Assembly: GCA_964398215.1 (NCBI GenBank) | Contig: CAYNNP010000128.1 | Coordinates: 1-18,741 of the forward strand | Direction: 5' to 3' | DNA from: CAYNNP01 sp964398215 | GTDB taxonomy: Bacteria > Planctomycetota > Planctomycetia > Pirellulales > Pirellulaceae | Length of the DNA stretch: 18,741 bases | Part shown: positions 7,162 through 14,335 of the stretch, piece by piece | Numbering within the stretch: position 1 is the stretch's first letter | Layout: the number at the start of each line of letters is the position of its first letter | The notes under the pieces: generated by a model | Databases searched by the model: none | Told to the model about the DNA's origin: nothing | What the model saw: only the letters and a program-made list of their open reading frames with translations | Position numbers and translations under genes: made by a program

Positions 7162-9987
7162 TTGTCCGATATCCATGACGGCCCCACAAAAAACGACAGC
7201 GACAACGTGATCAAGATTTTTGCACAACGAGCCAAGGATTCGGCAAGCGCAATGTGGGCTGCTTGGGCATCGTTTTGGTTTCGCCCTTCCGACCCATACA
7301 GCTTGGGCGTACTTCGGCTACTTGCGGGTGGAATGTTGTTCTATTCGCACTGCATATGGGGACTGGAACTGGATGCATTCCTGGGTGATACAGGCTGGAA
7401 TAATCGAGGCGTCGTCCAAGCCCTACAAGCCGACTCTTTTTCGTATTCATTCTGGTGGTACGTGCCCCAGTCATGGATGTTGTCAGTTCACGTTTTGTGC
7501 TTGGCGATCGTGTTCTGCTTTTTTGTCGGGCTATTCACCAGAGTAACTTCTGTTGCCAGTTGGATCATCGCTGTCTCTTATGCACAGCGCGCAATGTTGT
7601 CCAACTATGGGCTTGATCAAATCCTGTGCTGCCTTGTTCTGTATCTATGCGTTGCACCCTGTGGACAATGTTTATCGCTGGATGCTTTGTGGAAGTTTCG
7701 CAAGTCAAAAAAACCGCTGAAGGTCATCAAAACTTCGTCGTCAACTGTATCGATGCGATTGATCCAAATCCATCTTTGCATCATGTACTTTTTTGCAGGC
7801 ACATCAAAACTGCAAGGCGAATCATGGTGGAACGGCAGTGCGGTTTGGGAGACTATCGCAAATTTTGAATACCAATCATTTGATCTAACGTTTCTGGCTG
7901 CGTTTCCAATCGTGACGCAAATTGCAACTCACATGACTGTTCTGTGGGAGCTCAGTTTCGCAGCCTTGGTATGGAATCGAAAACTTCGTCCGTTCGTGTT
8001 GCTAATTGGAATCAGCATGCACTTTGGGATTGGCATGTTCCTGGGCATGTGGACGTTTGGCCTGACGATGATGTTTGGGTACAGCACGCTGATTGCATCA
8101 AGTACTTGGCGAAGGGTCATTCACGGTTGGCTAAAGATCCCTGCAATGTCGATTTCCGAGTCGCTAGAGGTGACCAACGTCGAAGCTGACCAAAGCGAAT
8201 CGCAAACAATGGCCGATCAGGCCTTCAATGCATCAACACTGGACTTGGAACGGGCGGCGATGTCCGAGTCGCAAATTGGATTCATTCTCGTCAGCCGGAG
8301 CCAGAAACAGATTGCAGCGTTGTCGCACTATGTTTCCCGATACGGTTTATCGAATCAATATGTCGATGGGATGACCCAAGCAATCGCGCTCAGCCATTTA
8401 CCGGGACAACAAGCGGTCGTTGTGCTGAACACGCAAATGAACCGCGTTGACATGTTGCACTGGGCAACGCGATTGCGTGAAGTGGCTCCGTTTAGTTGCT
8501 TGGTTTTCACCAGTGGCCGCCCCGAAGACCATGGACCGATCACGGATCGCTGTACTTGCATCGAACACCGAGGCGCTCGAGCAGTCCGTCTTGCTGTCGA
8601 AGATATTTTGAACCGAAAACTTTCGGTACGCGAGCCGATGGCAAGCGAACCTGTTTCGTCCGACTTGCAACCTCCGAATGAACCCACCTCACCACGCTTA
8701 TTTAACGCAGCAGAAAGTACTCCTATGAGAACAACTGACCAGACAAATTCATTGAGTGACGATGCCGTTTCCACTGAGTCCGAATTGCTGGAAACCGCGC
8801 CGGCCAAGACGGGAAATAGTACCAAGAACGGGCGCAGTTCGCTGACGCTGAGTTTGCTGTTGGTGTGTGCGCTGATGGCTGGCTGTGGCGAATCAATTGA
8901 CGAACAATCCTTGATCAACCGAGCGCGTATATTGAACGATCGAAGTCGTTTTGACGAAGCGTTATCGATTCTAAATCAAGTCAAAGAGATGAACCCTGGC
9001 AGCACCGACGCCTGCTATCTTGAAGGCGTCGCACTGGAGCAAATGGGGGATCTTGAAAAGGCGCTTGAGGCTTACACGAATTGTTTGGCCATCGACGAAA
9101 ACCATCCTGACTCGTTGAACAATCGTGGCGTCGTGAATGGCCGCTTGGGAAATATACCCGAAGCGATTGGCGATCTACAGAAAGCCGTCGAAGTCAATTC
9201 CGAGGATGCGTTGGCGTGGTCCAACCTCGCACTTGCCTATCACGAGCAAGGAGATTTTGGAAAGGCGATCGAAAACTACTCCAATGCGCTCAACCGAGAC
9301 GCGGCAGCCCAGACCTACTTTCAACGCGGGAACGCATTTTTAGCGGCCGACCGACTTCCCGAAGCGATCAAAGATTATTCATCTGCCATCGAAAAAAAGA
9401 ATAGCGATACGAAAAGCTATCTGAATCGCGCCGTTGCACGATTCCGAACCGGGAATTATATCGAAGCCGAAGGCGATCTTCAGCAAGCCATCAAGTACGA
9501 CACGGATATGGTGATCACGCCCATCGCGCAAAATATCCGCGATAGCTATCAGCACAAAACAGTGCAAGCACGCGCACATCATCTGGTGCTGGACTGGATT
9601 GAAGCCTCGGGATGGGAAACGACCAACAAATCGGAATCGGTTTTTTCCTTCAGTGCTTCTCGTGTGCCAACAGTTGGTGACGACCAACCGCAACAAGACC
9701 CCAACGTTCCAAGCGATTTTCTGGGCGTTGTGCTCTGCCGTAACCCGGACGGCGAGATCTTAGGGGACTACCAGGAAGTTCAACGTTTGATCTCAGACAC
9801 AAGCCCAAAGTGCTTGTTCGTTGTTGACGCTGGCGAATTGAATCGCTTTTCGATCGATGCGGTTACTCAACAACCATTCTGGCTGTTCCACGCAGACTAT
9901 GACTGGAAACCAACCAGCAAGGATTTCCGTGCTCATCAAGTAAGGCTGGAGTTGTCGGCTCCCGAAACATCGACGGCAAAGCGCTAA
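7162..9987 (+). CDS. HTTM membrane protein fused to pseudo-receiver and TPR domains
   Basis: Unusual 941-residue fusion. Residues about 45-310 form a multi-pass membrane domain of the HTTM type (related to vitamin K-dependent gamma-carboxylase): S-L-G-V-L-R-L-L-A-G-G near the start, and P-W-type aromatic helices with L-W-E-L-S-F later. Residues 370-487 resemble a response-regulator receiver fold (I-G-F-I-L-V, V-V-V-L-N, L-V-F-T-S-G), but Asn/Thr replace the phospho-acceptor Asp, so it is probably a pseudo-receiver. A Ser/Thr/Glu-rich linker leads to a hydrophobic segment ending in a lipobox-like L-M-A-G-C (Cys575). About six TPR repeats (578-790) and a C-terminal domain of unknown type follow. 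The TTG at 7162 lies five bases after the previous stop; GTG at 7207 is an alternative start. The C-terminal part reads like a once-separate lipoprotein. Function is unknown; a membrane-linked protein-interaction role is inferred. Confidence 0.8.
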   Translation: MSDIHDGPTKNDSDNVIKIFAQRAKDSASAMWAAWASFWFRPSDPYSLGVLRLLAGGMLFYSHCIWGLELDAFLGDTGWNNRGVVQALQADSFSYSFWWYVPQSWMLSVHVLCLAIVFCFFVGLFTRVTSVASWIIAVSYAQRAMLSNYGLDQILCCLVLYLCVAPCGQCLSLDALWKFRKSKKPLKVIKTSSSTVSMRLIQIHLCIMYFFAGTSKLQGESWWNGSAVWETIANFEYQSFDLTFLAAFPIVTQIATHMTVLWELSFAALVWNRKLRPFVLLIGISMHFGIGMFLGMWTFGLTMMFGYSTLIASSTWRRVIHGWLKIPAMSISESLEVTNVEADQSESQTMADQAFNASTLDLERAAMSESQIGFILVSRSQKQIAALSHYVSRYGLSNQYVDGMTQAIALSHLPGQQAVVVLNTQMNRVDMLHWATRLREVAPFSCLVFTSGRPEDHGPITDRCTCIEHRGARAVRLAVEDILNRKLSVREPMASEPVSSDLQPPNEPTSPRLFNAAESTPMRTTDQTNSLSDDAVSTESELLETAPAKTGNSTKNGRSSLTLSLLLVCALMAGCGESIDEQSLINRARILNDRSRFDEALSILNQVKEMNPGSTDACYLEGVALEQMGDLEKALEAYTNCLAIDENHPDSLNNRGVVNGRLGNIPEAIGDLQKAVEVNSEDALAWSNLALAYHEQGDFGKAIENYSNALNRDAAAQTYFQRGNAFLAADRLPEAIKDYSSAIEKKNSDTKSYLNRAVARFRTGNYIEAEGDLQQAIKYDTDMVITPIAQNIRDSYQHKTVQARAHHLVLDWIEASGWETTNKSESVFSFSASRVPTVGDDQPQQDPNVPSDFLGVVLCRNPDGEILGDYQEVQRLISDTSPKCLFVVDAGELNRFSIDAVTQQPFWLFHADYDWKPTSKDFRAHQVRLELSAPETSTAKR
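8725..8886 (+). other. Internal ATG and lipoprotein-like signal inside the HTTM-TPR gene
   Basis: An in-frame ATG at 8725 opens a polar stretch, followed by K-N-G-R, a hydrophobic core (L-T-L-S-L-L-L-V-C-A) and L-M-A-G-C, with the Cys codon at 8884-8886. Together these look like a lipoprotein signal peptide with an overlong n-region. An AGAAAG sequence just upstream of the ATG is only a weak ribosome binding site. Either the segment acts as an internal transmembrane helix in the fusion, or translation can also start here and give a TPR lipoprotein of 420 residues. Confidence 0.4.
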
Positions 9988-10144
9988 ACCGCGTTTCAAT
10001 CTTGAGCCGGCCGCCGAGTGGTTGCACTTTTGGGCAGTCCACCGCATGCAAATGTGGCGATTGTCCAAACCGTCAAGTTGTGGCAAACTGCGATAGCGTG
10101 ATCTGCCCCTCGATTTGGTCGAGAGGCGCAGTTCTCCGTTGTAA

Positions 10145-10177
10145 CTGATCCAAAAATAACGCTAACTTAGCGATCAG
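10145..10177. repeat. Nested inverted repeats upstream of the TerC gene
   Basis: CTGATC at 10145-10150 is matched by GATCAG at 10172-10177. Inside this lies the perfect palindrome CGCTAA-C-TTAGCG (10160-10172). The two share base 10172, so they could form alternative structures or a dimeric protein binding site. The element lies about 50 bases before the start codon, a natural place for an operator or a leader structure. Confidence 0.5.
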
Positions 10178-10210
10178 AAGTCAGCTACATCGTCAAAATA
10201 CCGGCTGGCC

Positions 10211-10216
10211 AAGGAG
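10211..10216 (+). promoter_or_regulatory. Ribosome binding site AAGGAG
   Basis: AAGGAG lies ten bases before the ATG at 10227 and supports that start for the TerC-family gene. Confidence 0.75.
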
Positions 10217-10226
10217 TACATCGGAA

Positions 10227-11123
10227 ATGTTTTTAGCGAATGGTGTGGAACTGGCTGCAGATCCGTCTTTGTTTTCGGCTGACGCACTGGTCGCGCTGGT
10301 GACACTGACGCTGATGGAGATCATTCTTGGGATCGACAATATCGTTTTCATCGCGATCATCACCGGACGGCTTCCAGAGGAAAAGCGATCGTTCGCACGC
10401 CGCTTTGGTTTGTTCTTAGCGATGGGCATGCGGATCGGTTTGTTGTTGATGATCGGTGCGATCATGAAGTTCTCCGAACCCGTCTTTCTGTTATCGGACT
10501 TCATGCCGACGGACGCGCTTGCAGAATATTTTTCGCGCGACATGGAAGTCAACGAGGTTTCGGGACGCGATCTGATTCTAATGTTTGGCGGATTGTTCCT
10601 TTTGTATACGGCCGTGCGCGAGATTCACCACAAGATTGAAGGCGGCGAGGAAGAGGCAGAGATTGGAAACTTGCCAGGCGATGAGGGTGGTGCGCATGAT
10701 GGAGTCACTCCAGTGGAGAAAGCGACCAAGCCAATTACTGTCGGCGGCGTGCTATTTCGAATCGCATTCATGGACGTAATCTTTTCGTTGGACTCGGTCA
10801 TTACCGCTGTCGGTATGGCTAAGCAAGTCCCGGTTATGGTGATCGCCGTAGTGATTTCGGTTGGCGTCATGATCGTGTTTGCCAATCAGATCAGCGATTT
10901 CGTTCAGGAGCATCCGACGGTCAAGATGTTGGCATTATCGTTTCTGATTTTGATCGCAGTCGTGTTAGTCAGCGAAGCGTCGGGGCGTCCGATCAGCAAA
11001 GGCTACGTTTACTTTGCGATGGCGTTTTCGTTGATGGTCGAGTTTCTGAACCTTCGAATGCAGATGAAACGCTATCGTCCAAGTCACGGCGAGGGCGAAA
11101 CCGGTTCCATTCGAAACCGCTAG
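10227..11123 (+). CDS. TerC-family integral membrane protein
   Basis: Inner-membrane protein of 298 residues. The TerC signature appears twice: E-I-I-L-G-I-D-N-I-V (31-40) and F-M-D-V-I-F-S-L-D-S-V (Asp at about 189). The acidic residues within these helices are the conserved features of the family. About seven to eight hydrophobic segments are seen, with an acidic, His-containing cytoplasmic loop (about 128-165, G-G-E-E-E-A-E) between the two halves. Relatives include E. coli Alx and B. subtilis YkoY/YceF, which have been linked to manganese export and to metal loading of exported enzymes; tellurite resistance in the ter cluster gave the family its name. Length fits the family. A ribosome binding site and nested inverted repeats precede it. 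It converges with the sulfatase gene, 32 bases away. The substrate here is not certain, though Mn2+ is the likely ion. Confidence 0.92.
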   Translation: MFLANGVELAADPSLFSADALVALVTLTLMEIILGIDNIVFIAIITGRLPEEKRSFARRFGLFLAMGMRIGLLLMIGAIMKFSEPVFLLSDFMPTDALAEYFSRDMEVNEVSGRDLILMFGGLFLLYTAVREIHHKIEGGEEEAEIGNLPGDEGGAHDGVTPVEKATKPITVGGVLFRIAFMDVIFSLDSVITAVGMAKQVPVMVIAVVISVGVMIVFANQISDFVQEHPTVKMLALSFLILIAVVLVSEASGRPISKGYVYFAMAFSLMVEFLNLRMQMKRYRPSHGEGETGSIRNR

Positions 11124-11155
11124 ACTCCCGCGTCGTGATCAACCAAATCTAACAA

Positions 11156-12568
11156 TCACTGGCCGGCTTTCAACGGATGATACTTGCGCATCCATGGGTC
11201 GGCTTGTGCTTGGAGCCGTTTGGTTAGTTCGGCTACCATTTGATCGTGAATTGCTTTGATTTTGGGGTCCGATGAACTGCTTAGGTTGTTGATTTCCCAA
11301 GGATCGTTTTGCAAGTCATACAGCTCCAGCTGGGGGCGATGGAGAAACGCGTCGATAGTTCGGTTGCCTAACATTTTTGATCCGCTGGCGCGATTGTCGG
11401 CCCAAGTGCGGCGCTGAACGGTATCGATCGGCAACGGATACTCGGCGCGCCAAAGTACGTTCCAGATCAGTTTGTATCGTTGCCCGCGTAGCGTTCGCAT
11501 TGGGTAGTGTGCGAATACATCATGACCAACATGGCTTAGCAATGCGTGCTCCCAACCGCTTGGCGTTTTCTGTTCCAAGACAGGCAAGATGCTTCGCCCG
11601 TGCAACGGGTACTTATCAAACTCTGTCTCGGTCCAGTCCAAGATTGTTGGTGTGATATCTGTAAACGCTACTAGCGCCTTGTTTGTCGATCCCGGATTCT
11701 TGAGCGCTGGGCGCTTGACGATGAACGGCACCCGTACGCCCGGTTCGTAGTGTGTTCCCATTGCACCAGGTTCAGACGTTCCATGATCAGAAATGAAGAT
11801 CACAAGCGTGTCATCAGTGTGGCCTGTCGCGTCTAGATTCGCGAGCACCTTTCCAACACCGTGGTCCATCCGCGAAATCTGCTGGTAATAGCCTGCGATG
11901 CCTTCTTTTACTTTGTCGTTGTTTGGCAAGAAGGGCGGCACCTGAATTTCGTTTACGTTGTATTGAACTGGCTGATAGGCATCTGCTGATTCAGGTTTTG
12001 GTACGCCCCATCCAACGCCTTGGATTCCGATCGGGTGCGGATCGCTGAACGATACGACCAGAAAGAACGGTTTATCAGCATCTTGCTTGACGAATATGTC
12101 AGCTTGCTCGGCCATTGCATTGACATCGCGCGCTCGACGTCGACTCGGTTTGAAATCGATCGGATAACTTTCGATTGGTCGAATATGATCTTTGCCGAGC
12201 AATGCAGTGCGGTACCCATTGTCTTTGAGCATCGCAAAAACCGTTTTCACCTCAGGCCGAATCTCTTGGTTGTGCTCGCGGTGAGGATGAGCGTATTGGC
12301 CGTTTGAGTGTGTTAATAATCCCGAGTAAATCACTGCACGACTTGGACCGCATGATGCTGTCGTCGCGAATGCTTGCTCAAACCGGACTCCTTCACGAGC
12401 AAGTCGGTCAAGGTTGGGCGTCTTGACCACATCGTTTCCGTAGCAGCCGACATCAAACCAAGACTGATTGTCCGAGATGAACAAGACCACGTTCTTTTGT
12501 GAATCACACCATGCCGTCGAACCGAAGACCGATGCACACAGCAAGCCAAATACGTAGGTAAATTTCAT
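11156..12568 (-). CDS. Secreted type I sulfatase, probably heparan N-sulfatase-like
   Basis: Exported sulfatase of 470 residues from the ATG at 12568. The frame extends upstream to 12664, but the ATG starts a proper signal peptide (K-F-T-Y-V-F-G-L-L-C-A) and is preferred. The formylglycine signature C-G-P-S-R is at 73-77, with Cys73 the residue converted by a formylglycine-generating enzyme. Metal and substrate residues are visible: D-N at 33-34, G-K-D-H (Lys126, His128), D-P-H (177-179) and S-D-H-G (Asp261, His262). The start F-I-S-D-N-Q-S-W-F-D-V-G-C-Y-G-N and the H-S-N-G-Q-Y segment recall the sulfamidase branch (heparan N-sulfatase, SulfAtlas S1_8), so N- or O-sulfate removal from marine glycans is likely. 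It lies 107 bases downstream of the PARP gene on the same strand, but its role does not connect with that gene. Confidence 0.92.
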   Translation of the reverse strand: MKFTYVFGLLCASVFGSTAWCDSQKNVVLFISDNQSWFDVGCYGNDVVKTPNLDRLAREGVRFEQAFATTASCGPSRAVIYSGLLTHSNGQYAHPHREHNQEIRPEVKTVFAMLKDNGYRTALLGKDHIRPIESYPIDFKPSRRRARDVNAMAEQADIFVKQDADKPFFLVVSFSDPHPIGIQGVGWGVPKPESADAYQPVQYNVNEIQVPPFLPNNDKVKEGIAGYYQQISRMDHGVGKVLANLDATGHTDDTLVIFISDHGTSEPGAMGTHYEPGVRVPFIVKRPALKNPGSTNKALVAFTDITPTILDWTETEFDKYPLHGRSILPVLEQKTPSGWEHALLSHVGHDVFAHYPMRTLRGQRYKLIWNVLWRAEYPLPIDTVQRRTWADNRASGSKMLGNRTIDAFLHRPQLELYDLQNDPWEINNLSSSSDPKIKAIHDQMVAELTKRLQAQADPWMRKYHPLKAGQ

Positions 12569-12675
12569 CTTCAGCGCATCCAGTTTTAGAGATTTTACGG
12601 CAGGTAAAGGGAAACTCCATTTCTTCGGCGCGCAATTCCGCGAACCGGGTGATGATCCGTGCAAGCACCCTGACG

Positions 12676-14313
12676 CTATGTTGTTGCTTCGAATTCGATC
12701 AGGTATCGAATTCGTTGTTGGTTAGTATTGAATACGATGTACTCGTTATTCTGCACGCCCGAGTGGTCGGCTTTTCCAAAGATGCTGTGATGTTTGGATG
12801 GTGGTTTGACGTATCCCTTGGGTCCCGATGCGACATAAGGTTCACCAAGGACAACATCCATTGCGAACATGAATGCTCCGCGATCTTTGACTGAACCACC
12901 ACCGCGGTTCCAGTAGCTGTTTCTCATGCTCGTGTAGCCGGCTGACTTTTTCCAGTCGTCGGCAAAGTACAAGCCTGGGCCAAACATGGCTCCCGTGATC
13001 ACGACGCCGACCAATTCTTTGGGCATGCGCAAAGATTCTTTCATGATGCCGCGAACGTTCACGCTACGAGTGCCGTGAAAGAGCAGCGCAGTGTTAGAGT
13101 CTTTGTATGCTTTCTGCTGCGTTTTTGTTAAATCAGGACGTGTCGTCGGTTGAAAGAGAGGCCGTTCATTGATCGCTGGTTTGTTTTTCAGGATCTTCTT
13201 TTGGGCGGCTTCGATTTGCCCAACGTCCTCATTGCGTTGAATTTCCCAGAGGTTCAGGATCTTGAGTTTGCCAAGATACTGGTGCCGATTAGCGGTAGCC
13301 TTGGGCCACCATTTGTAGATCTCTTTTCCGAGCTTTGAAGATTTTGCAATCCACTTCATTTCGAGGTTCAAGTCTTGCAGCGGATTCATTTGCGCGGCGG
13401 AGTCGATATCGGTCGCATAAAGTGCACTTTCAAAGGCATCCAAATCGTTCTGCCAACCCAGCACATTGTCTTTGGTCAAAACCCACTTCTCTGGTTTCGC
13501 ACCGATTGCTTTTTTCTTTGGGATTCTGCTGTACAGCAGGTTAGTCATCTGAGTAAGCCGTTTGCTCTTGGCTTGCTTTTTGATGCTGTCACCGATTTTG
13601 GTCAACTGCTTAGTCGCTTCCGCCAAAATCTGTCGCGCTTCATCGATCGCACCCTGCGTGGGCAAGCTCTTATCGGCCATGCTACCTCGCGTGTACTCGA
13701 TTGTTGCGATACTGAGGTCTGTCAGCAGTTTCTGAGTGTGCTTGTCGACCTTGGGTGCTTTGGCTTTTTTAGCAGCTTTCGTTTTGGACTTGCCCTTTGC
13801 AGCAGTCTTCTTCGTTCCTTTTTTGCTGGCTGTTTTTTTCTTGGACGCTTTTGCCCCGTCATTGAGTTTGATGCTGCGTGCGTCGGGCAGCCCAGTGCTA
13901 CGCGTTGCCATCGGGCGAACCAGATAGCAGTCCTTGCCTTTCTTTGCACGCAGAGTTTTCAGGCCAGCCAGCGTGACCCACTCACCACGCTTGTCGTTCT
14001 TGGAATGAAGCTGTTTTGCGAAAGTAGCTTGCGCGTCCTTTTCATCGTCGCACTGAACAAACTGAAAGCTTGGGTTCGCTGCACCGGTGCGTCCCCACTC
14101 AAAGTAGGCGAACCACTTTTTGGTCTTTTTGTGCTGAACGACAGCGCAGTGGTAATACTTGTTGGTGTCCTTGCCGTCCTGGGTAAAGCAGCCAAGGTCG
14201 GCGATTTTGACAGTTCCGAAATCGCCATCTTTCGTTGCCGGCGGCCCAAAGCATTTGAAGTCAGTATCTTTTGATTTGCCAGGATACGTGTCTTTAGTAA
14301 GTTTGGTTCCCAT
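12676..14313 (-). CDS. PARP1-like poly(ADP-ribose) polymerase (WGR + regulatory + catalytic domain)
   Basis: Bacterial PARP of 545 residues that would transfer ADP-ribose from NAD+ to proteins or nucleic acids. Seen in order: a WGR domain (about 25-125) with W-G-R at 73-75; a Lys/Ala/Ser/Thr-rich, histone H1-like linker (about 154-190); a helical PARP regulatory domain (about 193-320, aligning by eye with human PARP1, including its Y-x-x-I-P segment); and an ART catalytic domain (about 330-545). The H-Y-E triad is intact: His413 in L-L-F-H-G-T-R, Tyr449 in G-L-Y-F-A-D and Glu524 in N-N-E-Y-I-V-F. This is compatible with chain formation rather than only mono-ADP-ribosylation. In eukaryotic PARPs, WGR contacts DNA breaks and relieves inhibition by the helical domain. 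The ATG at 14313 follows AAGAGA and lies 22 bases after the RT stop, so the gene is co-transcribed with the RT. No signal peptide is seen; the protein should be cytoplasmic. Confidence 0.93.
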   Translation of the reverse strand: MGTKLTKDTYPGKSKDTDFKCFGPPATKDGDFGTVKIADLGCFTQDGKDTNKYYHCAVVQHKKTKKWFAYFEWGRTGAANPSFQFVQCDDEKDAQATFAKQLHSKNDKRGEWVTLAGLKTLRAKKGKDCYLVRPMATRSTGLPDARSIKLNDGAKASKKKTASKKGTKKTAAKGKSKTKAAKKAKAPKVDKHTQKLLTDLSIATIEYTRGSMADKSLPTQGAIDEARQILAEATKQLTKIGDSIKKQAKSKRLTQMTNLLYSRIPKKKAIGAKPEKWVLTKDNVLGWQNDLDAFESALYATDIDSAAQMNPLQDLNLEMKWIAKSSKLGKEIYKWWPKATANRHQYLGKLKILNLWEIQRNEDVGQIEAAQKKILKNKPAINERPLFQPTTRPDLTKTQQKAYKDSNTALLFHGTRSVNVRGIMKESLRMPKELVGVVITGAMFGPGLYFADDWKKSAGYTSMRNSYWNRGGGSVKDRGAFMFAMDVVLGEPYVASGPKGYVKPPSKHHSIFGKADHSGVQNNEYIVFNTNQQRIRYLIEFEATT

Positions 14314-14335
14314 GTTGATTATCTCTTGTTGATTG

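Larger units (their letters stand above)
9988..10226. other. Intergenic region ahead of the TerC gene
   Basis: This region of 239 bases has no coding sequence. It contains a hairpin CTCGA/TCGAG with loop TTTGG at about 10109-10124, flanked by partly complementary bases but with no T-run, so it is a poor terminator. The inverted repeats just before the next gene are listed separately. The conserved GGGGAGUA core of the yybP-ykoY manganese riboswitch, often found ahead of terC-type genes, is not visible. Confidence 0.4.

Noticed and set aside
9988..10226. yybP-ykoY manganese riboswitch ahead of the TerC gene
   Set aside because: The location fits, but the conserved GGGGAGUA core and the matching second loop are not found; only AAGGAGTACATCGG near the start is vaguely similar, and that is the ribosome binding site.
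11156..12568. Sulfatase as third gene of the RT-PARP unit
   Set aside because: It is on the same strand, but a 107-base gap, a signal peptide and an unrelated extracellular role make it an ordinary neighbour.
13375..14274. Plus-strand open frame of 299 codons opposite the PARP gene
   Set aside because: It is the antisense shadow of the PARP frame. It is rich in Phe, Leu and Ser as expected opposite a Lys-rich protein, and no family is recognised.
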